Shown here: piece after piece, positions 17,479 through 24,653 of the stretch
Layout of the letters: every line of letters begins with the position of its first letter
How positions within the stretch are numbered: position 1 is the stretch's first letter
Assembly: GCA_944322255.1 (NCBI GenBank)
Contig: CALUOK010000016.1
Location: 1-56,121, forward strand
Length of the DNA: 56,121 nt
Direction of reading: 5' to 3'
Source of the DNA: Candidatus Methanomethylophilaceae archaeon
Lineage (GTDB): Archaea; Thermoplasmatota; Thermoplasmata; Methanomassiliicoccales; Methanomethylophilaceae
Made by a program: the position numbers and the translations under genes
The notes under the pieces: model-generated
What the model was told of the DNA's origin: nothing
What the model saw: the letters and a program-made list of their open reading frames with translations, nothing else
The model's database searches: none

Positions 17479-18306
17479 TCACTCCTGCTCCTTCTTCTTC
17501 CTCTTCTCCGCGAGGTACCTCTCCCTCTCGGTGAGTCCGGTGGAGCCGGATTTCTCCTTCTTCTTCTCGGCCTTGGCGGCCTTCTCGGCCTGCTTCTGCG
17601 CCTCCAGCTCCTCGAAGGTCATCTTGGGCTTCTCCTCCTTGACCTTCTTCTCCTTCACGGGCTTCTCAGCAGGAGCCTCGGCTGTGGCCTCGGCCTTCCT
17701 GTCTCCGCCGGTGTACCTCTTCCTCTCGGTTCCGGAGGACGCGGGCTTCTCCTTCTTCTGCTTCTTCTCGGCCTTCTGGGCCATCTCCGCCTTCCTCTGG
17801 GCCTCCAGCTCCTCGAAAGTCATCTGGGGCTTGTCCTTGGGGTTGTCGCGGAGCTTCAGGTAGGCGAATATGGCGATCACGATGACGACCACTATGATGA
17901 CGGCGTATGTCGCCCAGTTGGACAGGATGTTCTTGTCGACGTGGACGTTCACGTGGAACGAGCTGGGTCCGGTGAACTCGCCGGAGGATCCGCTGCAGAT
18001 CACGTTGAGGTAGTAGTCGCCCTCGTCGAGTCCCTCCACATGGATCGTGACGTCGTTGTTCCCGCTCCTGATCTCGTAGGTGCCGGTGTAGATCGTCGCA
18101 CCGCCGCTCTCGTTGACGACCCTGATGTCCATGGTGAACGGGGAGTCGCTGTAGACCGAGAATGAGATGTCGCCGCCGTTCATGTTGTCGAACTCCAGCG
18201 TCTCGGACGGGTCGCTGGTGATGTACGTGTCGGCGTCGACCGCGGGTACGAGGCAGAGCGCGAGCAGCACGATGGTGCCGGCCGCGATGATCTGTTTGGC
18301 GTTCAT
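17479..18306 (-). CDS. Secreted/membrane-anchored protein with repeated Lys/Glu-rich cytoplasmic tail
   Basis: 275-residue protein of unknown function. Residues 1-26 form a signal peptide ending near VDA; about 27-130 is a beta-rich extracellular domain (DTYITSDPSETLEFDNMNGG, TIHVEGLDEGDYYLNVICSG); a single transmembrane helix spans about 138-162 (TYAVIIVVVIVIAIFAYLKL). The cytosolic tail is strongly charged and holds two copies of a MTFEELEAQ-K/R-KAE-K unit separated by about 60 residues. The ATG at 18306 has AGGTG five bases upstream; a GTG at 18312 is the alternative. It follows purP by 9 bases on the same strand and is probably co-transcribed. Confidence 0.82.
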   Translation of the reverse strand: MNAKQIIAAGTIVLLALCLVPAVDADTYITSDPSETLEFDNMNGGDISFSVYSDSPFTMDIRVVNESGGATIYTGTYEIRSGNNDVTIHVEGLDEGDYYLNVICSGSSGEFTGPSSFHVNVHVDKNILSNWATYAVIIVVVIVIAIFAYLKLRDNPKDKPQMTFEELEAQRKAEMAQKAEKKQKKEKPASSGTERKRYTGGDRKAEATAEAPAEKPVKEKKVKEEKPKMTFEELEAQKQAEKAAKAEKKKEKSGSTGLTERERYLAEKRKKKEQE

Positions 18307-18315
18307 GAGCACACC

Positions 18316-19473
18316 TCAGGTGATGATCTCCTCGACGCGCTCCTGCTCGATGGCCCTGCGGACCTCCATGGCGAGCCTCCTTCCGGAGGACATGTTTGTC
18401 CTCCACAGGGTGTTGCCGTAGGGGTGTCCGACGGACATGTGCACGTTGGTGCCTCCGCCGATGCGGGGGGCGACGTCGTAGATGTAGAAGTTGAGGTCCT
18501 TGTCCACGCAGGTCTGCAGGCAGAAGGGCCCGATGATCCCGGGGTCGTAGAACTTCTTCGTGGCGGCGACGTACTTCTCGGCCAGCGCGAAGGCCTTGTC
18601 CAGGAGGGACTCCCTCAGGGTGGCGGAGTTGTGTCCGCACACGGTGTACTCGGGGATGATGCCGTCCTCCTCCAGTTCCACCTGCTGCTTTCCGGGGAGC
18701 CTGCAGTACCCGTCCAGGGAGCTCTCGAACCTCCAGTCGATTCCCAGGAGCTCGATCTTCTCGCCCCTCTCCTCCAGCGGGGAGTAGAAGAAGTCCAGGT
18801 TGAACACGGGGCCGATGATGTACTGCTCCATCCTGGCGTGCTCCAGGAAGTTCTCCTCGATGACGCCCTGCTGGATGAGCTCGTTGGACTTCTCGACGAA
18901 CTGGTCGTAGTCCTTGGCGGTGAAGAAACCCCTCTCGAGCTTCTTCACCTTGTGGTGCACCTTGATGATGGTGAGGCCGTCGATGTCCTCCGGCTTCTCG
19001 ACCTTCTTGGGGAAGGGCATGCCGGCCTGCTCGAGCAGCCAGTAGTAGTCGCGCTCGTCCCCCCTCTCCTCGGAGCGGAGCAGGTTCCTGCTGCCCACCA
19101 TGGGCACGGCGAAGTCGTCCTCCACGGCGTCGATCCCGCAGTAGGACACGAAGGACCTGTTGGGGACGAACAGGACGTTGTTGTCCATGAGGCCCTTCTG
19201 GACCTCGGGTTTGAGGATGCTGTTGAACCTGTCGAGGATGACGGGCTCGTCCACGACTCCCCTGATGAGGTTCCCCTGGTCGTCCCTCTGGGACCTGAAG
19301 TACCTGGAGAACGTTGCGTCCCTGCCGTCCTGGCACACGGCGACGGTCCTGAATCCCTCGGAAACGGCTCCCTCGCATGTGTCAAGGGCAGAGTGGGAGG
19401 CGATAACACCGATCTTGGCGTCCTTGAGGTTGTACCTCTCAAGGTTTCCAAGGACCTCGTCTCTGCTGATCAT
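18316..19473 (-). CDS. purP: 5-formaminoimidazole-4-carboxamide-1-beta-D-ribofuranosyl 5'-monophosphate synthetase
   Basis: ATP-grasp ligase that converts AICAR plus formate to FAICAR in purine synthesis, the archaeal replacement for the folate-dependent PurH step. The 385 residues begin MISRDEVLGNLERYNLKDAK and show PurP signatures: IGVIASHSALDTCEGA, EQYIIGPVFNLDFFYSPL and FYIYDVAPRIGGGTNVHMSVGHPYG. Start ATG 19473 faces the UbiA gene across a promoter region containing ATAATAATAT and a CG-alternating block. purF is elsewhere in the window (42233-43642). Confidence 0.95.
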   Translation of the reverse strand: MISRDEVLGNLERYNLKDAKIGVIASHSALDTCEGAVSEGFRTVAVCQDGRDATFSRYFRSQRDDQGNLIRGVVDEPVILDRFNSILKPEVQKGLMDNNVLFVPNRSFVSYCGIDAVEDDFAVPMVGSRNLLRSEERGDERDYYWLLEQAGMPFPKKVEKPEDIDGLTIIKVHHKVKKLERGFFTAKDYDQFVEKSNELIQQGVIEENFLEHARMEQYIIGPVFNLDFFYSPLEERGEKIELLGIDWRFESSLDGYCRLPGKQQVELEEDGIIPEYTVCGHNSATLRESLLDKAFALAEKYVAATKKFYDPGIIGPFCLQTCVDKDLNFYIYDVAPRIGGGTNVHMSVGHPYGNTLWRTNMSSGRRLAMEVRRAIEQERVEEIIT

Positions 19474-19602
19474 GTTGAATCACTGGCAAGGCCATCGCCT
19501 CCGCAATAATAATATCTTCGCGCCCGCGCGCACGGATCCCCGGAAGGCCTGGGCCGCGTTTGGAGCATGTACAAATACGGGGTACCGTCTCCACGTCTCC
19601 TC

Positions 19603-20574
19603 ATGGACGCACCGAGCAAAGAGGAGCTGTCGGTACTGACGAGGATCAACCTGGTGTTCAGGTTCAGCTACACCCTTCCGTTCGTTCTCGCGTCCGTGTG
19701 CGGGATAGTCTGCGCGACACCCTACGGCGCCCCGTGGTACGTCCTGGTGCTGGTGCCGGCGGCCGTCCTGTTCCTGGCGCTGCTGGTGAACTTCTCCAAC
19801 GACTACTTCGACCACAAGTCCGGCGTGGACGCTAAGGTCAACGCCAGGAAGCTCAGGTCCAGGGAGAACCTGGAGACGTCCGACTCCATGAGGAAGCTCT
19901 ACTGGAGCGGGAACCAGTTCGACACGGGGCTTGTGACGGAGGCCCAGGGAAGGGCGATCATCGTGATGCTGGCACTCGTAACAGTGGTGCTGGCGCTGCC
20001 CGTCATCGCGTACGCCGGATGGGTCGTGATCGTCCTCGGGCTGATCGGGACCTTCCTGGCCTTCTTCTATACCGCGCCGCCGGTGAACCTCGGAGCAAGG
20101 GGGCTCGGGGAGGTCTCGGTGGCGGTGGCGTTCCTCATGATGTGCCTGTGCTCGTTCTACGTCGCATCCGGCACGGTCACCGTGGAGGTGGCTCTTTTCT
20201 CTGTCATGATTGGGCTGGTCGTCGGGCTCATGCGCCTGATCGACTCCATGTCCGCCAACGACATCCACCTGGAGATGGGTGAGGTGAACATGTCCATACG
20301 TCTCGGCACCGAGGGCACCGTGAAGGCGATAAAGGCGGTCGTCGCCGTGTCCTACGTCCTGGCTGCCGCGATGTGCTGCGTGAACCTCATCGACATCCTT
20401 CTGTTCCTCACGCTGCCGATCACCCTGAAGATGATCCGCGTGATCAACGCGCGCGGTGAGCACTGGAACGTCGCGATAATCCCGTTCTCGTTCCTGTTCT
20501 CCGTCCTGACCGAGGCGCTCTTCATAGTCTCCGCGGTCTGCACCCTGGCCTTCGGCCCGGTGGCGCTCCTGTGA
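19603..20574 (+). CDS. UbiA-family prenyltransferase
   Basis: Integral membrane prenyltransferase transferring a polyprenyl group to an acceptor. Eight or nine hydrophobic helices cover the 323 residues, and the first Asp-rich motif NDYFD (FSNDYFDHKSGVDA, about residues 66-79 from this start) is intact; the second region appears as DSMSANDIHLEMG. Substrate cannot be assigned: related archaeal enzymes make digeranylgeranylglyceryl phosphate or prenylate quinone-like rings. The ATG at 19603 is preferred over 19567 because TACAAATA at 19571-19578 is a TATA box 28 nt upstream. It converges on the radical SAM gene with only three bases between. Confidence 0.86.
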   Translation: MDAPSKEELSVLTRINLVFRFSYTLPFVLASVCGIVCATPYGAPWYVLVLVPAAVLFLALLVNFSNDYFDHKSGVDAKVNARKLRSRENLETSDSMRKLYWSGNQFDTGLVTEAQGRAIIVMLALVTVVLALPVIAYAGWVVIVLGLIGTFLAFFYTAPPVNLGARGLGEVSVAVAFLMMCLCSFYVASGTVTVEVALFSVMIGLVVGLMRLIDSMSANDIHLEMGEVNMSIRLGTEGTVKAIKAVVAVSYVLAAAMCCVNLIDILLFLTLPITLKMIRVINARGEHWNVAIIPFSFLFSVLTEALFIVSAVCTLAFGPVALL

Positions 20575-20577
20575 GCG

Positions 20578-21504
20578 TCACTCCTTGGACTTCGCGAAGA
20601 CCGGGAACATCTCCAGGATCGTGGAGGGGTTCCCGCGGTCGACCAGATGGTACTCGCGGACGGCGTCGTACCCGCAGTGCCTGCAGGACTCGGTCCCCTC
20701 CGACGGGCATCCGCTCTTCCTGGAGCCGTCGGGCAGGAGGAACGCGGACAGGTACTTCGGGCATCTGGACTCCCAGTCCTCCTCGGCCAGCAGCTCCAGT
20801 CCCTTCCTGGAGTTCAGGATGGGGTAGCCCTCCGCTTTCAGCCGGCGGATCTCCTCGATGGCTGCAAGCCTTTCCTCCCTCGACGGGAGGAGCTCGTAGG
20901 GCGGCGGGGTGATGAAGTTGAAAACGATGCCGGCCAGGCGCGGGTTGTCGCGCACCACGTCGGCGGTCTCGCGGATGTACTCCAGGTTCCCCTTCTGGAG
21001 GACCATGTTCGCGTAGACGCTCCCGGAGAAGTCGAGTCCGGCGAGCGTCTCCATGACCTTGGCGAAGACCCCCTCGCCACAGACGTAGTCGTGGATCCTC
21101 TCGGGTCCGTCCAGGCTGACGGAGATGACGTCGGAGTTCGTGAAGATCCGTCCGGTGGTGCAGTTGGTGGTGTAGCCGACGTTGTAGTACCCGATGCGCT
21201 TGGCCTCGTCGATGAGGTCGCCCAGGTTCCTGCCGTCGTCCTCCCACATGGTGGTCTCCCCGCCCTCGAAGTAGGCGATCCTCGCCCCTTCGGCGTATCT
21301 CGAGCGGAGCTCGGAGACGACCTCTTCGTAGGTGAGCCTGGCCTTCATGCCGGGGTTCGCCCTGAGCATGGAGTCGATGGAGCAGTGCCTGCACCTGAGG
21401 TTGCAGGCGTACCCGATCCCGATCGTCACAACGAGCGGGGACTTCCTCCCGCATTTGGACAGCATCCACCATTTCGCGTATCCGGCGAACTCTCCGACGG
21501 CCAT
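20578..21504 (-). CDS. Radical SAM protein, function unassigned
   Basis: Radical S-adenosylmethionine enzyme of 308 aa. CNLRCRHC at residues 34-41 is the CX3CX2C motif for the [4Fe-4S] cluster, and FEGGETTMW is the SAM-binding GGE-like motif. The C-terminal part carries more Cys (CPKYLS; GCPSEGTESCRHCGYD), possibly binding an auxiliary cluster. The layout resembles the HpnH/DUF3463-type radical SAM group but I do not assign a substrate. TTATTTAAG about 28 nt before the ATG at 21504 is a TATA box, so the message is leaderless; the frame extends upstream only through non-conserved sequence and the tRNA-Gln promoter area. Confidence 0.88.
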   Translation of the reverse strand: MAVGEFAGYAKWWMLSKCGRKSPLVVTIGIGYACNLRCRHCSIDSMLRANPGMKARLTYEEVVSELRSRYAEGARIAYFEGGETTMWEDDGRNLGDLIDEAKRIGYYNVGYTTNCTTGRIFTNSDVISVSLDGPERIHDYVCGEGVFAKVMETLAGLDFSGSVYANMVLQKGNLEYIRETADVVRDNPRLAGIVFNFITPPPYELLPSREERLAAIEEIRRLKAEGYPILNSRKGLELLAEEDWESRCPKYLSAFLLPDGSRKSGCPSEGTESCRHCGYDAVREYHLVDRGNPSTILEMFPVFAKSKE

Positions 21505-21583
21505 GGGCCACGGGAGACTCGGGCGACTTAAATAACTTCGGAGACAGGTGCTGAATCCACAGATAGGAGTAAGATAAAAGGAA

Positions 21584-21659
21584 TGGTAGCCTCGCCCAGA
21601 TTCGAACTGAGGTCGCAGGATCCAGAGTCCCGCATGATTGACCACTACACTACGAGGCT
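21584..21659 (-). tRNA. tRNA-Gln (CTG), CCA encoded
   Basis: On the minus strand the sequence folds into a full cloverleaf: acceptor AGCCTCG/CGAGGCT, D-arm, anticodon stem CGGGA/TCCTG with loop CTCTGGA giving anticodon CTG, and T-arm with GTTCGAATC. Discriminator A is followed by an encoded CCA (21584-21586). GATTTAAGAA about 35 nt upstream is a likely TATA box. Confidence 0.92.
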
Positions 21660-21885
21660 ATCGAATCCCGTGAATCCGTGATTGTTCTTAAATCTATCTG
21701 TCCGGAGGCGACTTGGATGCCTGCCATCCCACACACATCCGGATTTGGACATAACTCCGTAGCATGAATATCGATAGAAATAACTATCATCTTTAAGTCT
21801 AAGAACTGCCCTTCAGTTATTGTTTCAATCGGTACAACGGCTTTCGAGTCTGTGCGGTGGGAACGGAATCATACAGGTGATGTCC

Positions 21886-22209
21886 ATGGATTCGGGTAGG
21901 CCGGCGGGTTTTTCGGATGTGAGGGTTTCTTCGAGGACGCATCCCCCTCGCAAGATTCAGGTCCTTGAGGAGAGGCACGTTCTGAGCATCCTCATCTATC
22001 TGTCCCAGAACGACGGCTGCAGGAAGTCGGACCTGTACCGCGACATCTCCAGGAATCCCCGCATGCCGGACAAACTCGACATCCTGGAGCGCAGCGGTCT
22101 CATCGAGCAGATCCCCATAGGGGAGCACAACTCGGTGAGGATCATGCTCACGGACGTGGGCAGGAACGTGGCCGACGCCCTGGCCGACGTCGAGCGCATG
22201 CTGTCCTGA
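21886..22209 (+). CDS. Small winged-helix DNA-binding protein
   Basis: 107-residue putative transcription regulator. The winged helix spans about residues 28-95: EERHVLSILIYLSQNDGCRKSDLYRDI is the first half, followed by PRMPDKLDILERSGLIEQIPI as recognition helix and wing. No ligand domain. An ATG at 21880 is in frame; the ATG at 21886 is preferred because CAGGTGATG places AGGTGA five bases upstream. CTTTAAG near 21791 may be the TATA box, leaving a leader of roughly 60 bases. It is convergent with adk across a hairpin. Confidence 0.8.
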   Translation: MDSGRPAGFSDVRVSSRTHPPRKIQVLEERHVLSILIYLSQNDGCRKSDLYRDISRNPRMPDKLDILERSGLIEQIPIGEHNSVRIMLTDVGRNVADALADVERMLS

Positions 22210-22217
22210 AGGATTGG

Positions 22218-22244
22218 AAAAAAGGTTGCCGGGCAGTGCCCGGC
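22218..22244 (-). terminator. Hairpin between convergent HTH gene and adk
   Basis: GCCGGGC-AGT-GCCCGGC (22228-22244) is a perfect seven-pair stem. Read on the minus strand, it is followed by AACCTTTTTTCC, so it resembles an intrinsic terminator for adk and could also stop transcription from the plus strand. Confidence 0.65.
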
Positions 22245-22257
22245 GGTTTGATCGTGT

Positions 22258-22884
22258 TTACTGGACGGCTTCCTTGACCTTGGCGAAGATCTCGTCGATG
22301 TCGCCGACTCCCTGGATGGTCACGAGGGTGCCCTTCTTCGAGTAGTAGTCGATGAGGGGCATGGTATTCTCGCGGTACACCTTGAGCCTGTTCATGACGG
22401 TCTCCTCCTTGTCGTCGTCCCTCTGGTACAGCTTGCCGCCGCACTTGTCGCAGACGCCCTCCTGCTTCGGGGGGTTGTAGATGAGGTGGTAGACGGCGTT
22501 GCAGTCGGGGCAGGAGCGCCTCTTGGTGAGCCTGTTGACCAGCTCGGCGTCGTCGACGTCCAGGTTCAGGGCCAGGTCCACGTCGACCTGCTCTCCGAGG
22601 GCGTCGGCCTGCTCCACGGTCCTGGGGAATCCGTCGAGGATGACGCCGCCCTTGGCGCCGGCGATCTTCTCCTTCATGAGTCCGATGATGAGGTCGTTGG
22701 GAACGAGGGCTCCGGAGTCCATGTAGGTCTTGGCCTTCATTCCGAGCTCGGTGCCGTTCCTGACGGCCTCGCGCAACATGTCGCCGGTGGAGAGCCTGGT
22801 GTAGCCCAGCTCCTCGCTCAGTTTCTCTCCCTGGGTTCCCTTTCCGGATCCCGGGGGTCCGAGAAGAACGATTACGGATTTCAT
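22258..22884 (-). CDS. adk: Adenylate kinase (bacterial type, zinc LID)
   Basis: Catalyses AMP + ATP to 2 ADP. The 208-residue protein begins MKSVIVLLGPPGSGKGTQGE (P-loop GPPGSGKGT) and has the LSTGDMLR AMP-binding and GVILDGFPRTVEQA motifs. The LID contains CPDC...CDKC, a four-cysteine zinc site typical of Gram-positive bacterial Adk and absent from archaeal AdkA. Archaeal adkA is often found beside secY; no such gene lies there in this window. TATA-like AAATAC about 25 nt before the ATG at 22884 suggests a leaderless message. Confidence 0.94.
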   Translation of the reverse strand: MKSVIVLLGPPGSGKGTQGEKLSEELGYTRLSTGDMLREAVRNGTELGMKAKTYMDSGALVPNDLIIGLMKEKIAGAKGGVILDGFPRTVEQADALGEQVDVDLALNLDVDDAELVNRLTKRRSCPDCNAVYHLIYNPPKQEGVCDKCGGKLYQRDDDKEETVMNRLKVYRENTMPLIDYYSKKGTLVTIQGVGDIDEIFAKVKEAVQ

Positions 22885-23042
22885 GTGACTTCGGAGAGCA
22901 TTCTCGTATTTCAATCCTAAAGGTTCGGGGAGACCCTCCAGCGGGGCCACTCTCTAAATCTGAGTATGGATGGGACCACGCGCGCGCAACCTATTAAAGC
23001 GGAGGTCGCCATCGGCACCCAGTTTAGAAGAGGTGTTCACCA

Positions 23043-24476
23043 ATGGACCAGAGCATCATCGACCAGATCGAGAAGGTCGTCGGGAAGGAGGGCTACTCCA
23101 CCGAGCCCGCCGTCCTCTACACTTACGGATTCGACGCATCCATATTCCACAGCACCCCGGACATCGTCGTCCAGCCCGCCACCACGGAGCAGGTGTCCGA
23201 GATCATGAAGATCGCCTACGCCAACAAGATCCCCGTGACCCCCCGCGGAGCGGGAACCGGGCTCTGCGGCTCCGCGGTCCCCATCAAGGGCGGCATCGTC
23301 ATGGCCATGCAGAGGATGAACAAGGTCCTCAAGGTCAGCGTCGCCGACCTGTGGGTGGACGTGGAGGCCGGATGCGTGTACAACGACCTCAACGAGGAGC
23401 TGGCCAAGTACGGCTTCTTCTTCCCCCCGTCCCCGGGATCCGCCGAGGCCTGCCAGATCGGAGGCATGGTCGCGAACAACGCCTCCGGGATGCGCGCCGT
23501 GAAGTACGGCGCCACCAGGGACTTCGTCATGGGGCTCACGTTCGTCAAGGCCGACGGGGAGATCGTCCGCGCCGGCACCAGGACCATCAAGGACTCCTCC
23601 GGATACCAGCTGGCCCGTCTGATGTGCGGCTCCGAGGGAACGCTCGGCGTTATCACCGAGGTCACCCTCAAGCTGACCACCAAGCCCAAGAAGACCGCCA
23701 ACTGCCTGTGCTGCTTCAACACCGTCGAGGACGCCGGGAAGTGCATCTCGGCCATCATCGCCAAGCCCCTGATCCCCTCGTCCTGCGAGCTCATGGACAG
23801 CGTCAGCATCAACGCCGTCAACAAGGCCCGCGGCAACCCCCTGCCCGACTGCGGCGCGCTGTGCATCGTGGAGGTCGACGGGGAGACCGACGAGATCATC
23901 GACAGGGATCTGGCCATCGTTGAGGAGATCGCCAACGGCATCGGCGCCGTCGCCGTCATCCCCACCAAGGACAAGAAGCTCATGGCTCAGTGGACCGATG
24001 CCAGGAAGTCCGTCATGACCTCCCTGTCCGCCCTGAAGCCCGGCTACGCCTGCGTGTCCCTGGCGGACGACATGGGCGTCTCCGTGTCTCAGGTGCCCAA
24101 GGCCGTCAAGGCCTTCCAGGAGATCGCCGAGAAGTACGACGTCACCATCGCCACCTACGGACACGCCTCCGACGGCAACCTCCACACCAAGATGGTCATC
24201 GACGTCAACGACAAGGACCAGTGGGAGAGGGGCGTCAAGGCCGTCGACGAGATCTTCGACGTCTGCATCGAGCTGGGCGGCACCGTCACCGGCGAGCACG
24301 GGGTCGGTATCTCCAAGGCCCCCAACTTCCAGAAGGAGAGGGCCTCCGAGCTGTCTTCCATCAAGGCCATCAAGGCCGCCATGGACCCGGAGAACATCCT
24401 CAACCCCGGCAAGCTGGAGCAGTGGGAGGGCAGCATCCTCAGGAACCTGAGGTACCCCTGCGCCGGCTTCATGTGA
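23043..24476 (+). CDS. FAD-linked oxidase of the GlcD/D-lactate dehydrogenase family
   Basis: Flavoprotein of 477 aa that oxidises a 2-hydroxy acid (glycolate, D-lactate or similar). The PCMH-type FAD-binding domain (about 40-220) contains PVTPRGAGTGLCGSAVP and PPSPGSAEACQIGGMVANNASG; the C-terminal FAD-oxidase domain ends with TYGHASDGNLHTKMVI and GGTVTGEHGVGISK, all GlcD hallmarks. No Fe-S partner is adjacent; in related methanogens a GlcD-type flavoprotein can work with an HdrD-like subunit, so a separate Fe-S partner is possible. CCTATTAAAG at about 22990 is the probable TATA box, and a GGTGTT(CACCA) leader precedes the ATG at 23043. Confidence 0.92.
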   Translation: MDQSIIDQIEKVVGKEGYSTEPAVLYTYGFDASIFHSTPDIVVQPATTEQVSEIMKIAYANKIPVTPRGAGTGLCGSAVPIKGGIVMAMQRMNKVLKVSVADLWVDVEAGCVYNDLNEELAKYGFFFPPSPGSAEACQIGGMVANNASGMRAVKYGATRDFVMGLTFVKADGEIVRAGTRTIKDSSGYQLARLMCGSEGTLGVITEVTLKLTTKPKKTANCLCCFNTVEDAGKCISAIIAKPLIPSSCELMDSVSINAVNKARGNPLPDCGALCIVEVDGETDEIIDRDLAIVEEIANGIGAVAVIPTKDKKLMAQWTDARKSVMTSLSALKPGYACVSLADDMGVSVSQVPKAVKAFQEIAEKYDVTIATYGHASDGNLHTKMVIDVNDKDQWERGVKAVDEIFDVCIELGGTVTGEHGVGISKAPNFQKERASELSSIKAIKAAMDPENILNPGKLEQWEGSILRNLRYPCAGFM

Positions 24477-24490
24477 GTTCTCAAACCATC

Positions 24491-24512
24491 AAGGGGGAGG
24501 CATCCCCCTTTC
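24491..24512 (+). terminator. Hairpin terminator after GlcD gene
   Basis: AAGGGGG-AGGCAT-CCCCCTT is a perfect seven-pair stem (24491-24497 with 24504-24510) followed by TTCT, 15 bases after the GlcD stop. Confidence 0.7.
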
Positions 24513-24609
24513 TACCTAATGATCTCAGGGTCTCTGCCGATTGCACATTCAAGCCTGTGGGTCCGATCGACCAAGTATCTTACGTCCGAAGTGGAGCGTC
24601 GGAATACGA

Positions 24610-24647
24610 CGATAAGGTAACACATAAGTATACATTGATGTGTTATC
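24610..24647 (+). promoter_or_regulatory. Inverted repeat flanking the TATA box of the orphan ATPase gene
   Basis: TAACACAT (24618-24625) and ATGTGTTA (24638-24645) are a perfect inverted repeat on either side of ATAAGTAT (24624-24631), which is about 26 nt before the ATG at 24654 and is the likely TATA box. The left side belongs to the 14-mer CGATAAGGTAACAC (24610-24623), which recurs exactly at 34306-34319 between the LysR-like regulator and hdrC. The arrangement suggests an operator that would block TBP binding. Confidence 0.5.
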
Positions 24648-24653
24648 AGTCAG

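Noticed and set aside
24610-24647. The 14-mer repeat as proof of a common regulator
   Set aside because: A single exact 14-mer pair is within chance for a window this size, and the repeat orientation differs from that at 33459, so it is kept only as a weak observation.
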